Counted from the first letter of the stretch, positions 12,212 through 25,181 are shown. The stretch is 64,000 nt of DNA from Allolobophora icterica (GCA_963556255.1 OY744615.1:3875623-3939622), one strand, 5' to 3'. Numbers and translations: made by a program. The notes: generated by a model not told the origin, from the letters alone.

Positions 12212-12412
12212 CCTAGCATACTCCGCGAAGTAAGCCGAATTCCATTGTCGCTACACAGAATCTGACCAACAACTGAAAGGCTGCCTGCGCGACAGACCAA
12301 GCGAGGCTCAAGGTCTAGGCATAATGCACGCGTATGCCATTATCACATAAACTCTAGTCACCATAGTGATACCTCAAAGATGCAGGTTTGTGTTTCATAT
12401 ACGCAGAAACGG

Positions 12413-12990
12413 GCATCATTTGCATTTGTCTGCTCTAGACTTGACTGCTGCAATTCCCTCCTCATTGGTCTTCCCAAAGTCCGTCTTGCTCCTCTTCAGT
12501 CAGTTCTCAATGCTGCTGCAAGATTAATTGCCCATCTTCTTTGATTCTCTCATATCACCACCTTTATGGCAGGAGAACTCCACTGGCTCCCGCTTTCTGC
12601 CCGCATCCAATTTAAGGTCCTCATCCTTGTCTCTAAGGCTCAACTTGGTTTCGCTCCGAAATATTTATGCGACTTAATTCATCGCCCTCACTCTGCTGCT
12701 TCTCTTCGTCCCCTTCGTTCATCTGACCGTTTGGACCTCCCCGTTCCCCGTGTCAGGACTTCTCTGGCTCAATCTAGGTCTTTTGCTTCCATTGGCCCTG
12801 CTCTTTGGAATGAGCTTCCTCCGTTCGTTCGTTCTTGTATTCTCTCAGGTAACGTCTCTTCCTCTGTTACCTTTCTTAAAACTTGCTTTGTCTCTCGGGG
12901 TCTCTCGCACTGGCAGCGCTTCTGAATGGCCCTCCCGCTAGAAGCGCTCTATAAATATCCGAATACAATGCCATATAAATCGGGCCCCGA
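12413..12990 (+). mobile_element. 3' part of an L2/CR1-type LINE
   Basis: Translation gives SRLDCCNSLLIGLPK, VLNAAARLIAHL, then LHWLPLSARIQFKVLILVSK, then LRSSDRLDLPVPR and PALWNELPPFVRS. These are the conserved C-terminal blocks of Jockey-superfamily ORF2 after the reverse transcriptase domain (C-Y/L-DYCNSL, LHWLP--RI-FK, LWN-LP). A stop near 12541 breaks the frame. The 3' end (CTCTATAAATATCCGAATAC) resembles that of the 29.5-31 kb copy. 5' truncated. Confidence 0.85.
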
Positions 12991-13825
12991 TTAGCGTCAT
13001 ATTAAATTGTGGTGAAAAACTTATGACCAAGAGCACCAGGTAGTCTACTTTCTTCCCTTTTATACTGTAATACCATTACGATACTTTCGTGTCCGTGGTT
13101 TATGTGATATAATGTAATAAAACAATCTATGCATAGCGCAGTTCAATAGAAAAATTAAGAGGTGAATGATACGATGAATGGTTGATTTGCTATTTATGCA
13201 TGAATTAAGAGCCTACCAACTGAGTGTAGTGGAAACTCACCCCATGGTCATCGGAAATCAAGACAAGGTAGGCATCTAGAGCAGATCCTCCGGTCAATGT
13301 GATGTTGTTCATTGCGGAACGCAGATGTGCTATTCTGTCCGTTGTATTGACGCGGTTCGAGGGACGCGTCTAGAGAAGATAACGTAACGTAAAACAGTTT
13401 TTCAGGTGCAAATGAAATAAGTTCCCAAAAGACAACTCAGAGGTCAACGCATATTAGTAGACCTAAGCTTAGCCTATATGCGACATGTTTTTATACCAAG
13501 TGCTCTGATTGCTTTGTTTCTGAATCTTAAACACACGGAAGAGAGTAGACCTAAGAAACGAGTTATATGGGCAGCCATTTGCTTTTTCTGAGTTCAGCCG
13601 GTCTGTATTCCTCATGACTGCACATTGTAACTGGGGTTAATTGATATTGTAACGAACGTCGAACGATCGTTGTGGGGATTTTTATCTTTTCCTGATATGA
13701 CCCAGTTTTGTTGATTTGAGTGACGTCTAGTGGTCGGTCATTTTTATTTAAGTTGAGCGACCTCTGGTCTATTTGATTTCTCTATAAAATCATTGAAAAG
13801 ACAATCTCAGGATAGCTAACTAACT
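12991..13825. other. No recognisable gene
   Basis: Unique-looking sequence with no supported coding frame or clear repeat. Confidence 0.4.
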
Positions 13826-13831
13826 ATCTAG

Positions 13832-14310
13832 AATTGTTACCTGCATATCAATCAGGGTTTGGCAGATGCCTTCTACCCTGCTGAGACCCACTCTGAGACC
13901 CTGCTGTTCCGCCTGCTCTCTGACGGCAGCGGTGCCATAAACAGCTCCCCGGTGAACCTACTGACACTATTTGACGTCAGCGCGGCTTTCGATACGGTCG
14001 ATCACGACATCTTTCTTCAACGCCTCTCGATCTCCTTCAGGCTTTCTCGTGCATTTCTAAATTGGCTTGTTCCTTCTTCCTGCTTGGTGGTGGGATCAAG
14101 TAAGTCCACTTGGGCCCGGTTCCATTCGGACTCCTACAGGGCTCCGCTCTGGCCCATTGCTCAATATACTTTATACCTCAGACATTAGCACTATCCTGAC
14201 TTCATATGGAATACTGAGTCAGCTTCATGCCGACGACGATCAGCCCTACCTGCACCGTACTCCCTCTGCTGCTGCAGTCGCTGCCCCGACAATGGAGATA
14301 GCATAAACAG
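13832..14310 (+). mobile_element. L2/CR1-type LINE reverse-transcriptase fragment
   Basis: A degraded reverse transcriptase: LPAYQSGF near 13835, ETLLFRLLSD, then LFDVSAAFDTVDHDIF (motif A, with its Asp), and about 250 bp later QLHADDDQPYLH (motif C, A-D-D). Frames shift at least twice between motifs, and motif B is not intact. It ends abruptly near 14310 without the 3' tail. Confidence 0.8.
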
Positions 14311-14819
14311 ACAGGAAGACAGTAGTTTCTTATGTGAAAACTCTTGAACGATCGAAAGCAGTGAAAATATTGAGTGACACCTCTGCTTCACTTTTGTTGG
14401 ATGCGTCCACTGATTACAGCGATTGATTGAAGGAGATGAAGATAAAAAAAAACGATTGACCATGTGCACATAAAACTGTGGATCTGCTCTAAAGTAATTG
14501 ATTGGCAGGCCTATTAAATCATAATAGACACAGAGTAGTGCAGTGCGATGACACGAAGAGGCCAAGACTGTATCTCCTCTGGTCTCTACCTCCAATGATC
14601 CTATAGCAAAGGATAAATTGTATTATCCAACAGAGAATGGAATCAGGAGCGGTGATGCACGCAGTTATGATGGACATATTTAGGAATGAATAGCAGAGTG
14701 GCCAACGGCATTCGCTAAGCACATAATTAGGAGCATAATTATTATTGGCTAAAATAAATCAACACAGACGAGGCAAATCGTACAGTTTTGACCGGTGTAT
14801 CACCCAGACAGCTTGGAGG

Positions 14820-15783
14820 TAGAGCCCTGCGCCAATTTGATAGTGTCGGCGGCGGCGCGCCGGTTATTTTGGGCCGGAGGCGGCGGCGCGCCGCCGATCA
14901 GCATATATTCTTATATAGTGATCGAATGGCCGAGTGGCCTTAAGCCTGTTAATTTTTAAATGAATTTACCAGGTGGTCTGCTGCCCGTTTGAATTGGTGC
15001 CATGCCATTTGAGGTCTATGTATATAGACCATTGTTTGTATCACACTAAACTGAAAGATACCATTCTTGATACTTATAATCATGTACTAAGTCAACAAAG
15101 TCTCACCCTGGTACTGTTTACCCGAATAGATTTCAGCCAAAAATATTAATTAATTATACCTTCCATTCTGCAGGAATTAGTTGATATTAATAGCAAGTAT
15201 GAACTCCTCTAACCTTACCAAATTAAGCAAAAAATATACACTATTTTAATAAGACCACAGACATCAAAGACTACAATCAATAAGTTATAGAAGCTATTCA
15301 ACATGAAGGTAACGAATGCGGGTACTGTAGTACACATACAAAGACATTCCTATTGGTTTTGTTGTCAAGGTTTTAAGGAAATGGCAACAGGAACAGATTT
15401 GTCAAAACAATGGCTACTTGTATCAAGATATTACTTTAAATGACTGTGTGTATCGTGGCACAAAGACAAGATCATCAAAGTATAAGTAAAAAGGAATTTG
15501 GTCAGGAATTTTGGTCAGCATTCTTGGAATCAAGATAAAGACTACACACATAATAATCAGCTATGATCACTCTTCTATTTCGCACTAAAGTAACATGAAC
15601 TTTATCACGAAATCAAGGAAAAGATGAAAAATGCAACACTAACAATTAAACATATCAGACTGTCATCGGCGGCGCACCGACGAATTTTCGGCGGCGGCGG
15701 CGCGCCGATATAAAAGAATCGGCGGCGGCGGCCACCACGAAATGTCGGCGGCGGCGGCGCGGCACGGCCGACGCAGGGCTCTA
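14820..15783. mobile_element. hAT-like element with CGG-rich ends, 964 bp
   Basis: The ends are TAGAGCCCTGCG and CGCAGGGCTCTA, perfect 12-bp inverted repeats. Flanks are CTTGGAGG (14812-14819) and CTTGAAGG (15784-15791), an 8-bp duplication with one mismatch. Inside each end is a cluster of CGGCGGCGGCGCGCCG-type repeats (14850-14900 and 15665-15770), while the core is AT-rich. TAGxG-type ends with 8-bp duplications are compatible with hAT. No coding region. Confidence 0.8.
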
Positions 15784-16399
15784 CTTGAAGGTACAGAGAA
15801 ATCCAAACAGCAATTGAAGAGAAGGAATCTGAAGAAATTGTCTGACCGACAATCCTTAGCTCAAGTACCTATATACTTATTAATTATTTTTATTATTATT
15901 ATTATTATTATTAAGTTCTTATATGTACTCTTAATATCCTATAACCTGTTCGACGCTGTAACACTTGGTAATAAAATTTTATTAACCCAATTCTAAGTTA
16001 GATATAGTCCCATGCACGATTGTTGTTCCTTACTTTCGCGCTATATTACAATTACAATTACAATTACAGTTGTCTCTAGAACGTCCACAGCCAGCGAATT
16101 ACGAGACCATGTGGCTGCTTAAGGTTCTTACTCTTCTCCCCAACAAAGAAAACTAGGTTTACTTAGGTCTAAAGTTCTGATGCGGCTTACAACTAAGATT
16201 AACACCAAAGAAACTATTCAGATAAATAGAAAACACTCTCGAAACGAGTTCCACCATTTGTTTGACATTTCTTTGGTAACAGCTACAAATCCACTGTTTC
16301 TGCCACTGGCAACTGTCTTTTTGAACTACTTGAAATTGTTCTTACGATTGCTCTAAAAACGACGCAACTGGAAGTACGTTTGCTCATAATGAGCTGCTT

Positions 16400-16830
16400 A
16401 CTTCCTGCGTTACTTGCTTTCAGTGTTACCACCGGCGTTCCTTGATTTCGATATGACTAGGCCTGCGGAATTACATCCTTTGGTACGTTCGGTTTTACTT
16501 ATAAAACCAATATTAATTTTAGTTACTTTTAGCATTACTTAATTCCGGTGTTATATACATCTGGATTTACTCATTTCCAAACTTACTACGTTCATTTTTA
16601 CCTACTTTTATGTTACTTCCGGTATTAACTTATTTGGATTCACTCAGTTCCGGTGTTAAGTACATTTGTTAGTACTTACTTGCGTTGCTACTTAACTGTG
16701 CTGTTTGTTAGGATTGGTTTTAATTACTTCTAGTAAAACTAATATCCGGTGTTAACTTCTTCCGGTCTTACTTAGTTAGCTGTTGTGTTAGTTGCTTTTG
16801 GTATTACTTACTTCCGGTGTTTCTGGACAG
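16400..16830. repeat. Degenerate repeat field, ACTTCCGGTGTTA-like units
   Basis: Variants of TTCCGGTGTTA and TTACTTCCGG recur at irregular intervals across about 430 bp. It looks like a decayed tandem array. Confidence 0.5.
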
Positions 16831-19514
16831 AGTGATCGGTTGTTTGGATTGATTTCAATGTATTGCCAAGCTGCTGCACATCCGTCTAAAGCCAAGACTC
16901 CTGAAACACGAACAAAACAAATTTATCAAGTTTTCTTTATGTTCAAAAAGAGTCGACTTCCATCCGTCCAATTGCATCCTAAATCCAGAGGTTATTTATG
17001 TAATGCATATGTAAACATTTTTAAGACAAAATAATGAAAGTGCGCTTCCCAATTAAGTGTTCCGAGGAAATTGGTGACTTTTAAGGCACGTAAACACGAT
17101 TAATAATTGTAAGACTGCTGTTAATCTTTATAAGAATGTGTGTATCTGGAGTCATGGAGGCACTCAGGTCTCTAAAGACGACAACCAAGTTTTATGCGAT
17201 TTTACAGTTTTTCGCTGATATTTGGATTTAGGAAGACTGGCTCAGGACTCGAACCTCGTGATGAACATTTATAAACATCTTTATCTATCAAGATTAGCAG
17301 AAAACAACAAATACACCAAGAAACATATTTAACACTAGGCCCTATCTGAAGAAAAGAGCGCATTTGTTTGGTAATGCAGAAGGTGTAAGGCACTGTGAAC
17401 AAATTATGTATGTTGTAGGTCTGTTGTGCTAATTTCTGACTATAGGAAGAAACGAATTTGTTTCGATTCGATGCGTTGATTTGTATGACCGTGTTTCTTG
17501 GAAATAGCGCTCGGAACCAAGACTGAAAAGATGGTGAAGATGCAAAGTCCACAGATTTGAAGAAATCCATATTTGTCTAAGGTCACAACTGTCTGCATTT
17601 CAGACTTAAAAGCAAGTTCATCTGACGGGTGACATCACTTGTACAACTGAATGTCACTGGCGGATGGAACTGATGCCCATGTTGATGGGTGTGAGTCAAT
17701 TGCCAGAGTCATGGTTCGTCCAAGCATAAACGAAGGACACCATTCCAAGGGTTAACTGGACTGTTGATGTAACAATAAAGATATAGAACAATATGAATTG
17801 AGCCGAGATTTCGATTATCGCATCGTGGAAGGGTAGACGCTATGCTAAGATTTCTTATGATGTGGAGTAAAGATGTTACATTGATTGGTAGCGATCCATA
17901 AAGAGATAATCGATCAGTCAATAGGCGACGGCGATGATGGAAGTTAATAAGAGCACCGGGCCATTCATCTTCTCAGTTGTTTCTCAAGTCACCGTTGTGC
18001 ATATGAATACTTTGTTCATACCCTTAACTTTCTATATTCTCAGTTCGCCCCCAGGACAACCTTTTCAGACAATTTGTCCATGGCTTCTTCGATTCCACGT
18101 GGCACCTTCAGCGTAACACATAGAGTGTACCCTTTAAACGCTTAAAATATGCCAGATATTGCCTGGAACAGTAGCATATATATTTGAAAAATTACGAAAC
18201 ATTAAATTTGACGAAAACGCATTGGATTATTCAAAAATTAAACTAATATTCAATGCGATGGCCTTTGTAATGATTCGGTTATGTGCTAAAGAAATTCTTT
18301 AAAAGATTGCACTAACTGGTTAGATTTTTGGCAACAAGTTGAAAATTACTCAAAGTACAATGCAAACTCAACTTTTTGTTATTGAAAACATTTGGCAGCA
18401 TAATATGAACAATTCAGATTTGCAATTTCTTGTTAAACAATTTTCATTTTTATATTAGGCATACAAAATTCACCAATTGTAGACCTCCTACTTATGAGTT
18501 TATACTCGTGAAAAAACAATCCATATTCATTTTTCGGCATTTCAATTATAGCAGAATAGCATTTGAAACGATTAATATAAACCATATAAAAATAGACATT
18601 TTGAGAGTAGTTTTAAGAAAGTTTATCGTATCTGTGGCAGCTGCACCCAGTGCTCTCTAGTGGATGTGACAATCTGATGATTATCGATGACTGGACCGGA
18701 CTGCCACAGGAAATGATATTTGCACAAAGCTTGAATACTTTCAAAAAGTTGGATGGTAAAAGCATACGGAGTTTACCTAACCTGTTAATTCTTACTCTAA
18801 CTGAATCTTATTTATGAGCAATGGCGTAGGCCTAGAAGCCCCTCTCAAGAGATTGACTTGAAATTTGGTGGATGTGGTTATGATGACAAGGCGTCTGATG
18901 AAAACAAGTTTGGTGTCTAGTCTACTTACATTAAATTATATCGCACCGTTATCAAATTGCACAAAGCTTCAAGTGGAATCATTGTTAAAACTACTGCTAT
19001 CTGTTGGAGGAGTTTGGTCGAAATCCAATGAGTCAGAGATTGCTAGAATTCAGACTACCAGGACAAATAAAAATAAAAAGGTTATGATTTGGGGCGCAAC
19101 CTTCTAACAATCTGTTTTTAACCAAATGCATTTCTGCTGAAATCGTTATAATATTTTAACATTCCCAACATTAAGACAAAATACATAATATACCAGGTTT
19201 GCTGCTTTGGCAACGGAAAAGACACAATAAATTTATTTAATAAGCTCTTTTCAAACATCTATTGGACGGTTCTACAAGTACACCATAAAAATAATTAGGA
19301 ACTTTGAGGGAGGCACTCGTTTTCTCTTCTTTTGTCTTTGAAAAAGATCTGAACCCCAATGACCAGAAAATAGATTAGTACAACGCAGACTTACCATCTA
19401 CCTTCCAGCTTACACAAATACCAACTCATTGTGCTTCATGAAAGCGGCACAAGTGCGTAAACAACTTTACCAGGGTAGCACGTGTGTAAACAACTTTTCC
19501 AGGTTAGTAACACG

Positions 19515-19600
19515 GAATCCACCCAGTAGACTCGAACCCGTAATCGTTGGATTAGAGACGACACTCATTACCAAACAGTCCGCCCTACTGAACGATAGAA
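19515..19600 (-). repeat. tRNA-like pseudogene or SINE head
   Basis: On the minus strand a B-box-like GGGTTCGAGTCTAC (19526-19539) lies about 45 bp after an A-box-like TATCGTTCAGTAGGGC (19582-19597). The stretch between them does not fold as a proper anticodon arm, so this is a tRNA-derived repeat rather than a working tRNA gene. Confidence 0.35.
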
Positions 19601-20260
19601 TGATTCGCTTGATATAAGAATCAATCGACCAACCTAGAGCAGCGAAGACAAACATTCTGGAGACGATGGACTTCATCTTGTCCACGGAAACAGTTCTTCT
19701 TCCACCAACAGACTCTGAGATGCCACCGATAAACAGACTTTACCACAAAGACTGATTTATGTAGCGCTCTATCTCGACTGCTCTTTCTGATCTAAGTACC
19801 ATCTACGTACGAACCACCGTCTGATCGGATTCCGACAACAGTGAATATGTCCGTTGTTTATCAGGCAACGAAGTCAAAGTGGGTTAAGAGCAGAAGAGCA
19901 GGCGATGGAGAAGGAGCAGCGTAACATATATTGCTACAGAAGACACTCGATCTGGCTAGAACAGGTTGCCCGACATAGACAGACAGACAGACAGAGACAG
20001 AGAGAGCGATAGAGACAGATCTAAACAGAGAAGTAAGGGTATGCCGTGATTCTTCGATTATCACTCAGTCAGATAAGACGACAGTTGTTTTCGGCTCCAA
20101 AGCCATCGACTGCGCATTTAACTACTGACAAGTGTTCATATTTGCTTCAGTGCGAATTCATAAGGGAGACACGCGAGATCAAGCGTGTATCTACATATCG
20201 GCATATAGCCTATATATACGGTGGTCATGTATGTTTGTATATATATTATATACATATATG

Positions 20261-20330
20261 TAAATAAGTAAGTAAGTAAGTATATTCTTTATTGACCAGT
20301 TGACAAAACGCATTCTGGTTTACATACATG
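20261..20330. repeat. GTAA-tailed repeat, copy A
   Basis: AAGTAAGTAAGTAAGTATAT followed by TCTTTATTGACCAGTTGACA. It resembles 28926-28995 (GTAAG repeats, then TCCTTTATTAA and a GTTTACA block) and the tail of the SINE at 38185. Read on the minus strand this is a retroposon 3' end with AATAAAGA and a TTAC tail. Confidence 0.5.
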
Positions 20331-22031
20331 TCAGACAATTAGAACATTCTACACTACAGCATCCTAATAAAAAAAAGTCTTTTCATTTGGTAATGTCCGA
20401 TTGTGAGTTCTTGACCGCAAGCTGGGTATATCCCGTGTTCTATATTGGTGGTAATAATCCATGCAAAATCCATGGTTATAGGTGCCAATAAGACTTGTAA
20501 GATGTCTAAAAAAGCAAACTTGTTATAGCCTATATCAATTACCAACCAGTCAAAGTTTCGTCTCGCTATGTTTATTAATAGGCCCTACCTGCCAATTTAC
20601 CAAGTGAGAATGTAAGCTTTAGGACACAGCTTCAATATATAAAAAGATATTTTTTTACTGTTGGAGAAATTATAATAAAAGCTCTTATTTTGGTGTTGCA
20701 AAATAAAAAAGTAATAATTTTTTAGTGTTTTATTCAAATTTTGGTAAAGAGTTTTCTATGTTCTTCAACGACCTTCAATAGAAACAGCTTTTGCATAGCG
20801 TCTTTGGTCATTGTGTAAAAAGCTTCGTTCAGCACAGTCTCTAACGCAGGGCAAATTGTCGACTAATCGTAAAGCATTAATGTGTTGAAATATTTCGAGG
20901 TCAGAATTCTACTGTAACTTCTCGAAAACTTTCGCCTATGCACGTACCTTTGGTCCTTTAGAGATAAACAAATCAGATAGGGGCCTACAGGGCCTACATA
21001 ATTATATCGAAGCTGGACGTCTTTTTTCAAGCGATAGTAATTTAAAGAATCATGTATGCACTAGGCCTACCTGCCTATGCTGGATTTCTAACCTCACATA
21101 ATAAATGCGACATTACTGCAGCTCTCAGTAAAAGCTCGCAGATAGCAAATATGTGGGAAGAACCATAGGCCTACTGCTGAAGAGCTGATTGCTCGAGCAG
21201 ACAGAAAGCTCTTCCAGAAATCGAGGTTCTTTTGGCTACTGCATTCATCAGCTCTTGCCAACTCTTCTTGGCGACAATTTTACTTACTTCGCAAGAGAGG
21301 ACATCCTTTCATATGCTATCTATTGTTGAATATAAACTGTTTAGAAGTTGTTTTGTTAATTGTTTTGCATTTGAAGTGTAGAATTCTGATTCTGAGAGGG
21401 TCGATCAGAACCCAATTTCCTTGTCTTAAGGAATCAATGCTTTGCTGCGTTGGCTTTTCTTGTAGGCCTACTATCGTTGTAGTCTGCGTTTAGTCGTGGC
21501 AGGAATTGATGATATAACAAAGACTTAATTACATTTCACAGGTCTATAGTCTATAGCTGGATGCCTAGTATTAACAAAATCCTAATTCAACTTTTAATGT
21601 TGCCTTCGTACTTTTGATTAATTCACTGAATAGAAATTTTATGGCTGCGGTTACACTTTACGTCATCGGCTGACGTCAAACGCACGAAAATAACGTTTCA
21701 AATCACTTTTAGTTTTGTATTTAAAACGTCCAGAAACATAAATGCATGTTTACGTATTCAGCATTTTGGGATATTTCGGTTGCTTAACACGAGTGGCTTT
21801 ATGACTTTGGACACGACACAATCAATCCGTTCAACAAAACACAGGATTGAGTTATTGATAACTCAGCTCGAATCTTGAGTTTCATCTCTTCATACAGTAG
21901 GACGATTTTCGTTACAGTAGCCTAACTACGATGTTGTTTATATTCTGAAACTCTGTCTACAGTTTTTATGCTGTACAAATCACAACAAACTGTCTACAAT
22001 CGCCGTTTTATCGCCAAGATTAAGAGCTGAG

Positions 22032-25000
22032 ATGCCCAACAACAAGTATTTCATCGGTTCAAAGGCAGAACGGCAACTTCAATACGAAAAGGTAGAGGAA
22101 GGCGAGGGTGTTGGACGAGGAGGAGGAGAGGCAGGAGATGGAAATGGAGGAGAATGGGTAACAAAGGCGCAGTTCCACATTGAAGTGGAGACCAAAGCAA
22201 TGACCCGATCGTCCATATCCAGACGGAGACCAAGTGGAGAAGTCGACCTTCAGAAGAAGTCTTCTTCCGATTCCTCGGTTATGATCTCTCCGATCAACTC
22301 TGTCTCCGCTGAAGTCTCATTGTCCACCGGTCTTGTCCAAGTTCCGTCTAAGGGTTCGAACTATTTGAAGATGGACCCAAATGCGCTGATATCAGAAGAA
22401 ATGAAGTCATTTGGTTCTGCCTCATACAACGCTAATCCGTCTCCAGATCATCGTAGTTCATCGCGTCGCCTTTCGAGTAGATTGGCTGAACTCGGAATGA
22501 GACAGGAGGATGGCCGAAGCCACACGTCGGAGGAGGAGGACCAGGCGAGGCGACTCCTCACATCCCTACAGTCAATGCAGTCGCCTGCATCGGTCGTTGA
22601 GGAATTCGAACCCAGGGCTGCAAATCTAACCCCTTCCTTCGACTCAGGCAAAGGAGATAAATTGAGCGAAATCTCTCAGTCGCAAGAATTTCGCACGGAA
22701 AAAGTTATCACAGAACGTCAAACGCGAGACACCACCAGACCCCATTCGAACTGTGATAATTTTGACTATTGTACAGGCTACCAGGGCTTGGGTCCCTCGA
22801 CCTGTTCGACTAAATTTAGTCATTCATGTGATCCAAATGCCTTGCACCAGTTGCAGACCGACTGCCTTTCGTTCAGTTCATGCAACAGTTGCCCGAAGCT
22901 GCAAGTTATAACTTCTACCAATGCACCACATGGCAATGCGTCCTTCATGAAAAGCGATCAGGACCGTAAAAAACACTCGAATTCCATCGCACATTTACCT
23001 GCAAATGGATCTACACCAGAAACAGCAAGACACTTCCGACACTTCCATTTGCCGTCAGAAAGCAACGATGAAGTTACTTTGTCAGCTGAACCGGTAGACT
23101 CTTGTAGACTCAGCAGCGACAGTCAGTTGAAGGGAAAACGCAGTTCGACATCCAAGCGTCTAATAATTCCTCAAGACTTACAAACCGTTCAAGAAAAACA
23201 TTTTGAAAGAGGGTTACTTTCTCCAAATTCAGCATCTTCAAAATGCACGAATAGGGCTCCCAGTTTGACAGATAATACTAGGAGTTGTAGAACGAGCCCG
23301 GATTATCGCATCGAACGTCGTCATCCCCACTTCAATAGCATCCAAAGATCTCAGAAGCTAGAGGCGCCTAACAAATTGATGGATATCAGTTGGGTTGAAG
23401 GGTGTGATCAAAATCTCAGCAGAGCAGATTCGGTGAGTCATTGTGGAAAAATTCCATCGCTGAAGAATAAAAATGAACTGCTCGCAGACTCAACACTTCT
23501 CTCAGACAGATCAAAAGAAGACAAAGTGCTGCCAGCAAGTAATTACACATCCTTACGAAGCACAATTGACAAAGACAATCCCGCGAAAGATCTGTTTCTC
23601 GTTAAACTCTCAGCTGACTACAAAAATCAAGACATGATCAGTCTTTCAGGCAGTCTGTCAAATGACAACCGTTCCTATTCTAATGCCACACACAAAAACA
23701 GCAATTTGCATTCGAATGCCATTCAAAATCGGGTTTACACGGATGTCTGGGATACTCATCGAAAAACGCTTTCCCCTTCTAAAGAAAGGAAAACTGACCG
23801 GCAGCTTTCCAGCATCGAACAAACGTCATTTAAGTCAGAGAACAATGCTACAATTCACAAGAAGGATCTGCCTATGACCCCAAACGAATATCGTGTTTCG
23901 ATAGAAGACCCTTCGTTACATCGCATCAACCTTTTGAAGTGGCAGAAAGCCACAACTCGATCCACCACGTCTTTAATGTTTATCGACGCCGACTATCAAA
24001 TCATCAAGAGGCAGCAGCAGCCAAGTCCTGCGGCAACTAGCAACGCCCCTCAGCTGAGACCATCGTTGACTGCCGTACAGAACACTGAAGACCAGTCATC
24101 CGGAACACTAACAAGGCTGCCTTTCACCTCAGTCAATCGGTCTTTAGTTAGAGGCATTTCTAGCACAAAGGGACGACGTGGGAAAACATACAGACTCAAG
24201 TCGTCCTCCATTGCTGACTTTGTCAAATTCATACCAGTTCGGCTGCCAGTTCCCATCGAAATCCCTAGAATTCTACACAATCGCGTAGATGCGAGTGAAT
24301 GGCAGAGGGCTCAGAAAGCGTTCGCCAAAGACCAACTGGGCAATGTAACAAAGAGTCAGTCAATGGACTCCATTCAGCCGACCAACAACACTCGACTTCA
24401 ACGCACGAAAACATCATTCAACGAACGTAGACCGATTTCTCCTGCCAGGTTTTGTCACGATCACGAAATCACTTCCATGTTCAGCCCCGGTTCTGTCACG
24501 TTCAAAGTACCAAAATATCTAAAAGACACAATGCTGAGGCTTCCTGATGACAGAGGCCTGCCCCGGGGCTTCAAATGTCAGGGTGTTTTGGGCCAATTGG
24601 GCGCAGGAACACGAGATTATTCGCTCGAATCAAAGCTTAGATTTTCTAGGTCTGTCAATGAAGACTATTGTCGGTTGGCCAGTCAAAAACAACCACACTT
24701 AACGGCCGTCATTTACTTGGAGCGTCCGGCCAATTATAATCAACAACTTTACCTCATTAAAACTGAACTAGCTTTGTCAGCTCTAATTCATTTCTTCTAT
24801 CCATGCAGTTCAGCTAACGTCTTCTGGACGGCAGACATTCGAAAGCAGTTGTCAGCCATTCTTAACGACAAGTCAAACCAGATTCACATTAAGACCAAAT
24901 TCAGCAGAGTCAGCAGATCCTGGGAAACGGACGAAATGAGACAAGTGAAGAACCGGTCTCAACCGGTTAGAACCGGAAATACCAGTCAGTTTTCTCGAGA

Positions 25001-25181
25001 CCCGTCTGCACTGGGTGAGCCGCGAACGAGAGACGACATCGACTGCAAGTGCATTCTCTTGTTGTCTTCTGACGCAGGGCGACTGTTACGTCATAAGCAG
25101 ACGTCTCTGTTACCTCACATAGCAACGGCCTTGGCAACCGACGTCGAAGATATCGTCGTCTTAGTTAAGGTTTCTGAGTAA
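22032..25181 (+). CDS. Unrecognised serine-rich protein, large single exon
   Basis: A 1049-codon uninterrupted frame, far too long to be chance. I do not recognise the product. The N-terminal third contains a Gly/Glu-rich acidic patch (residues about 20-42) and many Ser/Thr/Arg-rich stretches. Residues about 50-720 read as low-complexity, probably disordered sequence (SSISRRRPSGE, SSSRRLSSRLAELG). The C-terminal 350 residues look folded: FVKFIPVRLPVPIEIPRIL, FKVPKYLKDTMLRLPDDRG, HLTAVIYLERPANYN and CKCILLLSSDAG, ending VEDIVVLVKVSE. No signal peptide or membrane helix is evident. ATG 22032 is the first in frame, but the frame stays open back to a TAG at 21918, with a CTGTCTACAG acceptor-like site ending at 21961. 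It may therefore be the last exon of a longer gene. A hAT element begins 325 bp after the stop, and no clear polyadenylation signal precedes it. Confidence 0.8.
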   Translation: MPNNKYFIGSKAERQLQYEKVEEGEGVGRGGGEAGDGNGGEWVTKAQFHIEVETKAMTRSSISRRRPSGEVDLQKKSSSDSSVMISPINSVSAEVSLSTGLVQVPSKGSNYLKMDPNALISEEMKSFGSASYNANPSPDHRSSSRRLSSRLAELGMRQEDGRSHTSEEEDQARRLLTSLQSMQSPASVVEEFEPRAANLTPSFDSGKGDKLSEISQSQEFRTEKVITERQTRDTTRPHSNCDNFDYCTGYQGLGPSTCSTKFSHSCDPNALHQLQTDCLSFSSCNSCPKLQVITSTNAPHGNASFMKSDQDRKKHSNSIAHLPANGSTPETARHFRHFHLPSESNDEVTLSAEPVDSCRLSSDSQLKGKRSSTSKRLIIPQDLQTVQEKHFERGLLSPNSASSKCTNRAPSLTDNTRSCRTSPDYRIERRHPHFNSIQRSQKLEAPNKLMDISWVEGCDQNLSRADSVSHCGKIPSLKNKNELLADSTLLSDRSKEDKVLPASNYTSLRSTIDKDNPAKDLFLVKLSADYKNQDMISLSGSLSNDNRSYSNATHKNSNLHSNAIQNRVYTDVWDTHRKTLSPSKERKTDRQLSSIEQTSFKSENNATIHKKDLPMTPNEYRVSIEDPSLHRINLLKWQKATTRSTTSLMFIDADYQIIKRQQQPSPAATSNAPQLRPSLTAVQNTEDQSSGTLTRLPFTSVNRSLVRGISSTKGRRGKTYRLKSSSIADFVKFIPVRLPVPIEIPRILHNRVDASEWQRAQKAFAKDQLGNVTKSQSMDSIQPTNNTRLQRTKTSFNERRPISPARFCHDHEITSMFSPGSVTFKVPKYLKDTMLRLPDDRGLPRGFKCQGVLGQLGAGTRDYSLESKLRFSRSVNEDYCRLASQKQPHLTAVIYLERPANYNQQLYLIKTELALSALIHFFYPCSSANVFWTADIRKQLSAILNDKSNQIHIKTKFSRVSRSWETDEMRQVKNRSQPVRTGNTSQFSRDPSALGEPRTRDDIDCKCILLLSSDAGRLLRHKQTSLLPHIATALATDVEDIVVLVKVSE

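Larger units (their letters stand above)
15792..21900. other. Long stretch with no recognised gene
   Basis: Contents I can name: an ATT run at 15889-15914; a degenerate repeat field at about 16400-16830 built on TTACTTCCGGTGTTA-like units; a tRNA-like minus-strand sequence near 19515-19600; GACA repeats at 19975-20025; and a GTAA-tailed repeat at 20261. The longest frame, 17202-17570 on the minus strand (122 codons), has no recognisable motif. Part of this region could be introns or 5' exons of the gene whose large exon begins at or before 22032, but I cannot show it. Confidence 0.35.

Noticed and set aside
17202..17570. 122-codon minus-strand frame
   Set aside because: No recognisable motif, no supporting splice sites or neighbours; length is within chance for this composition.
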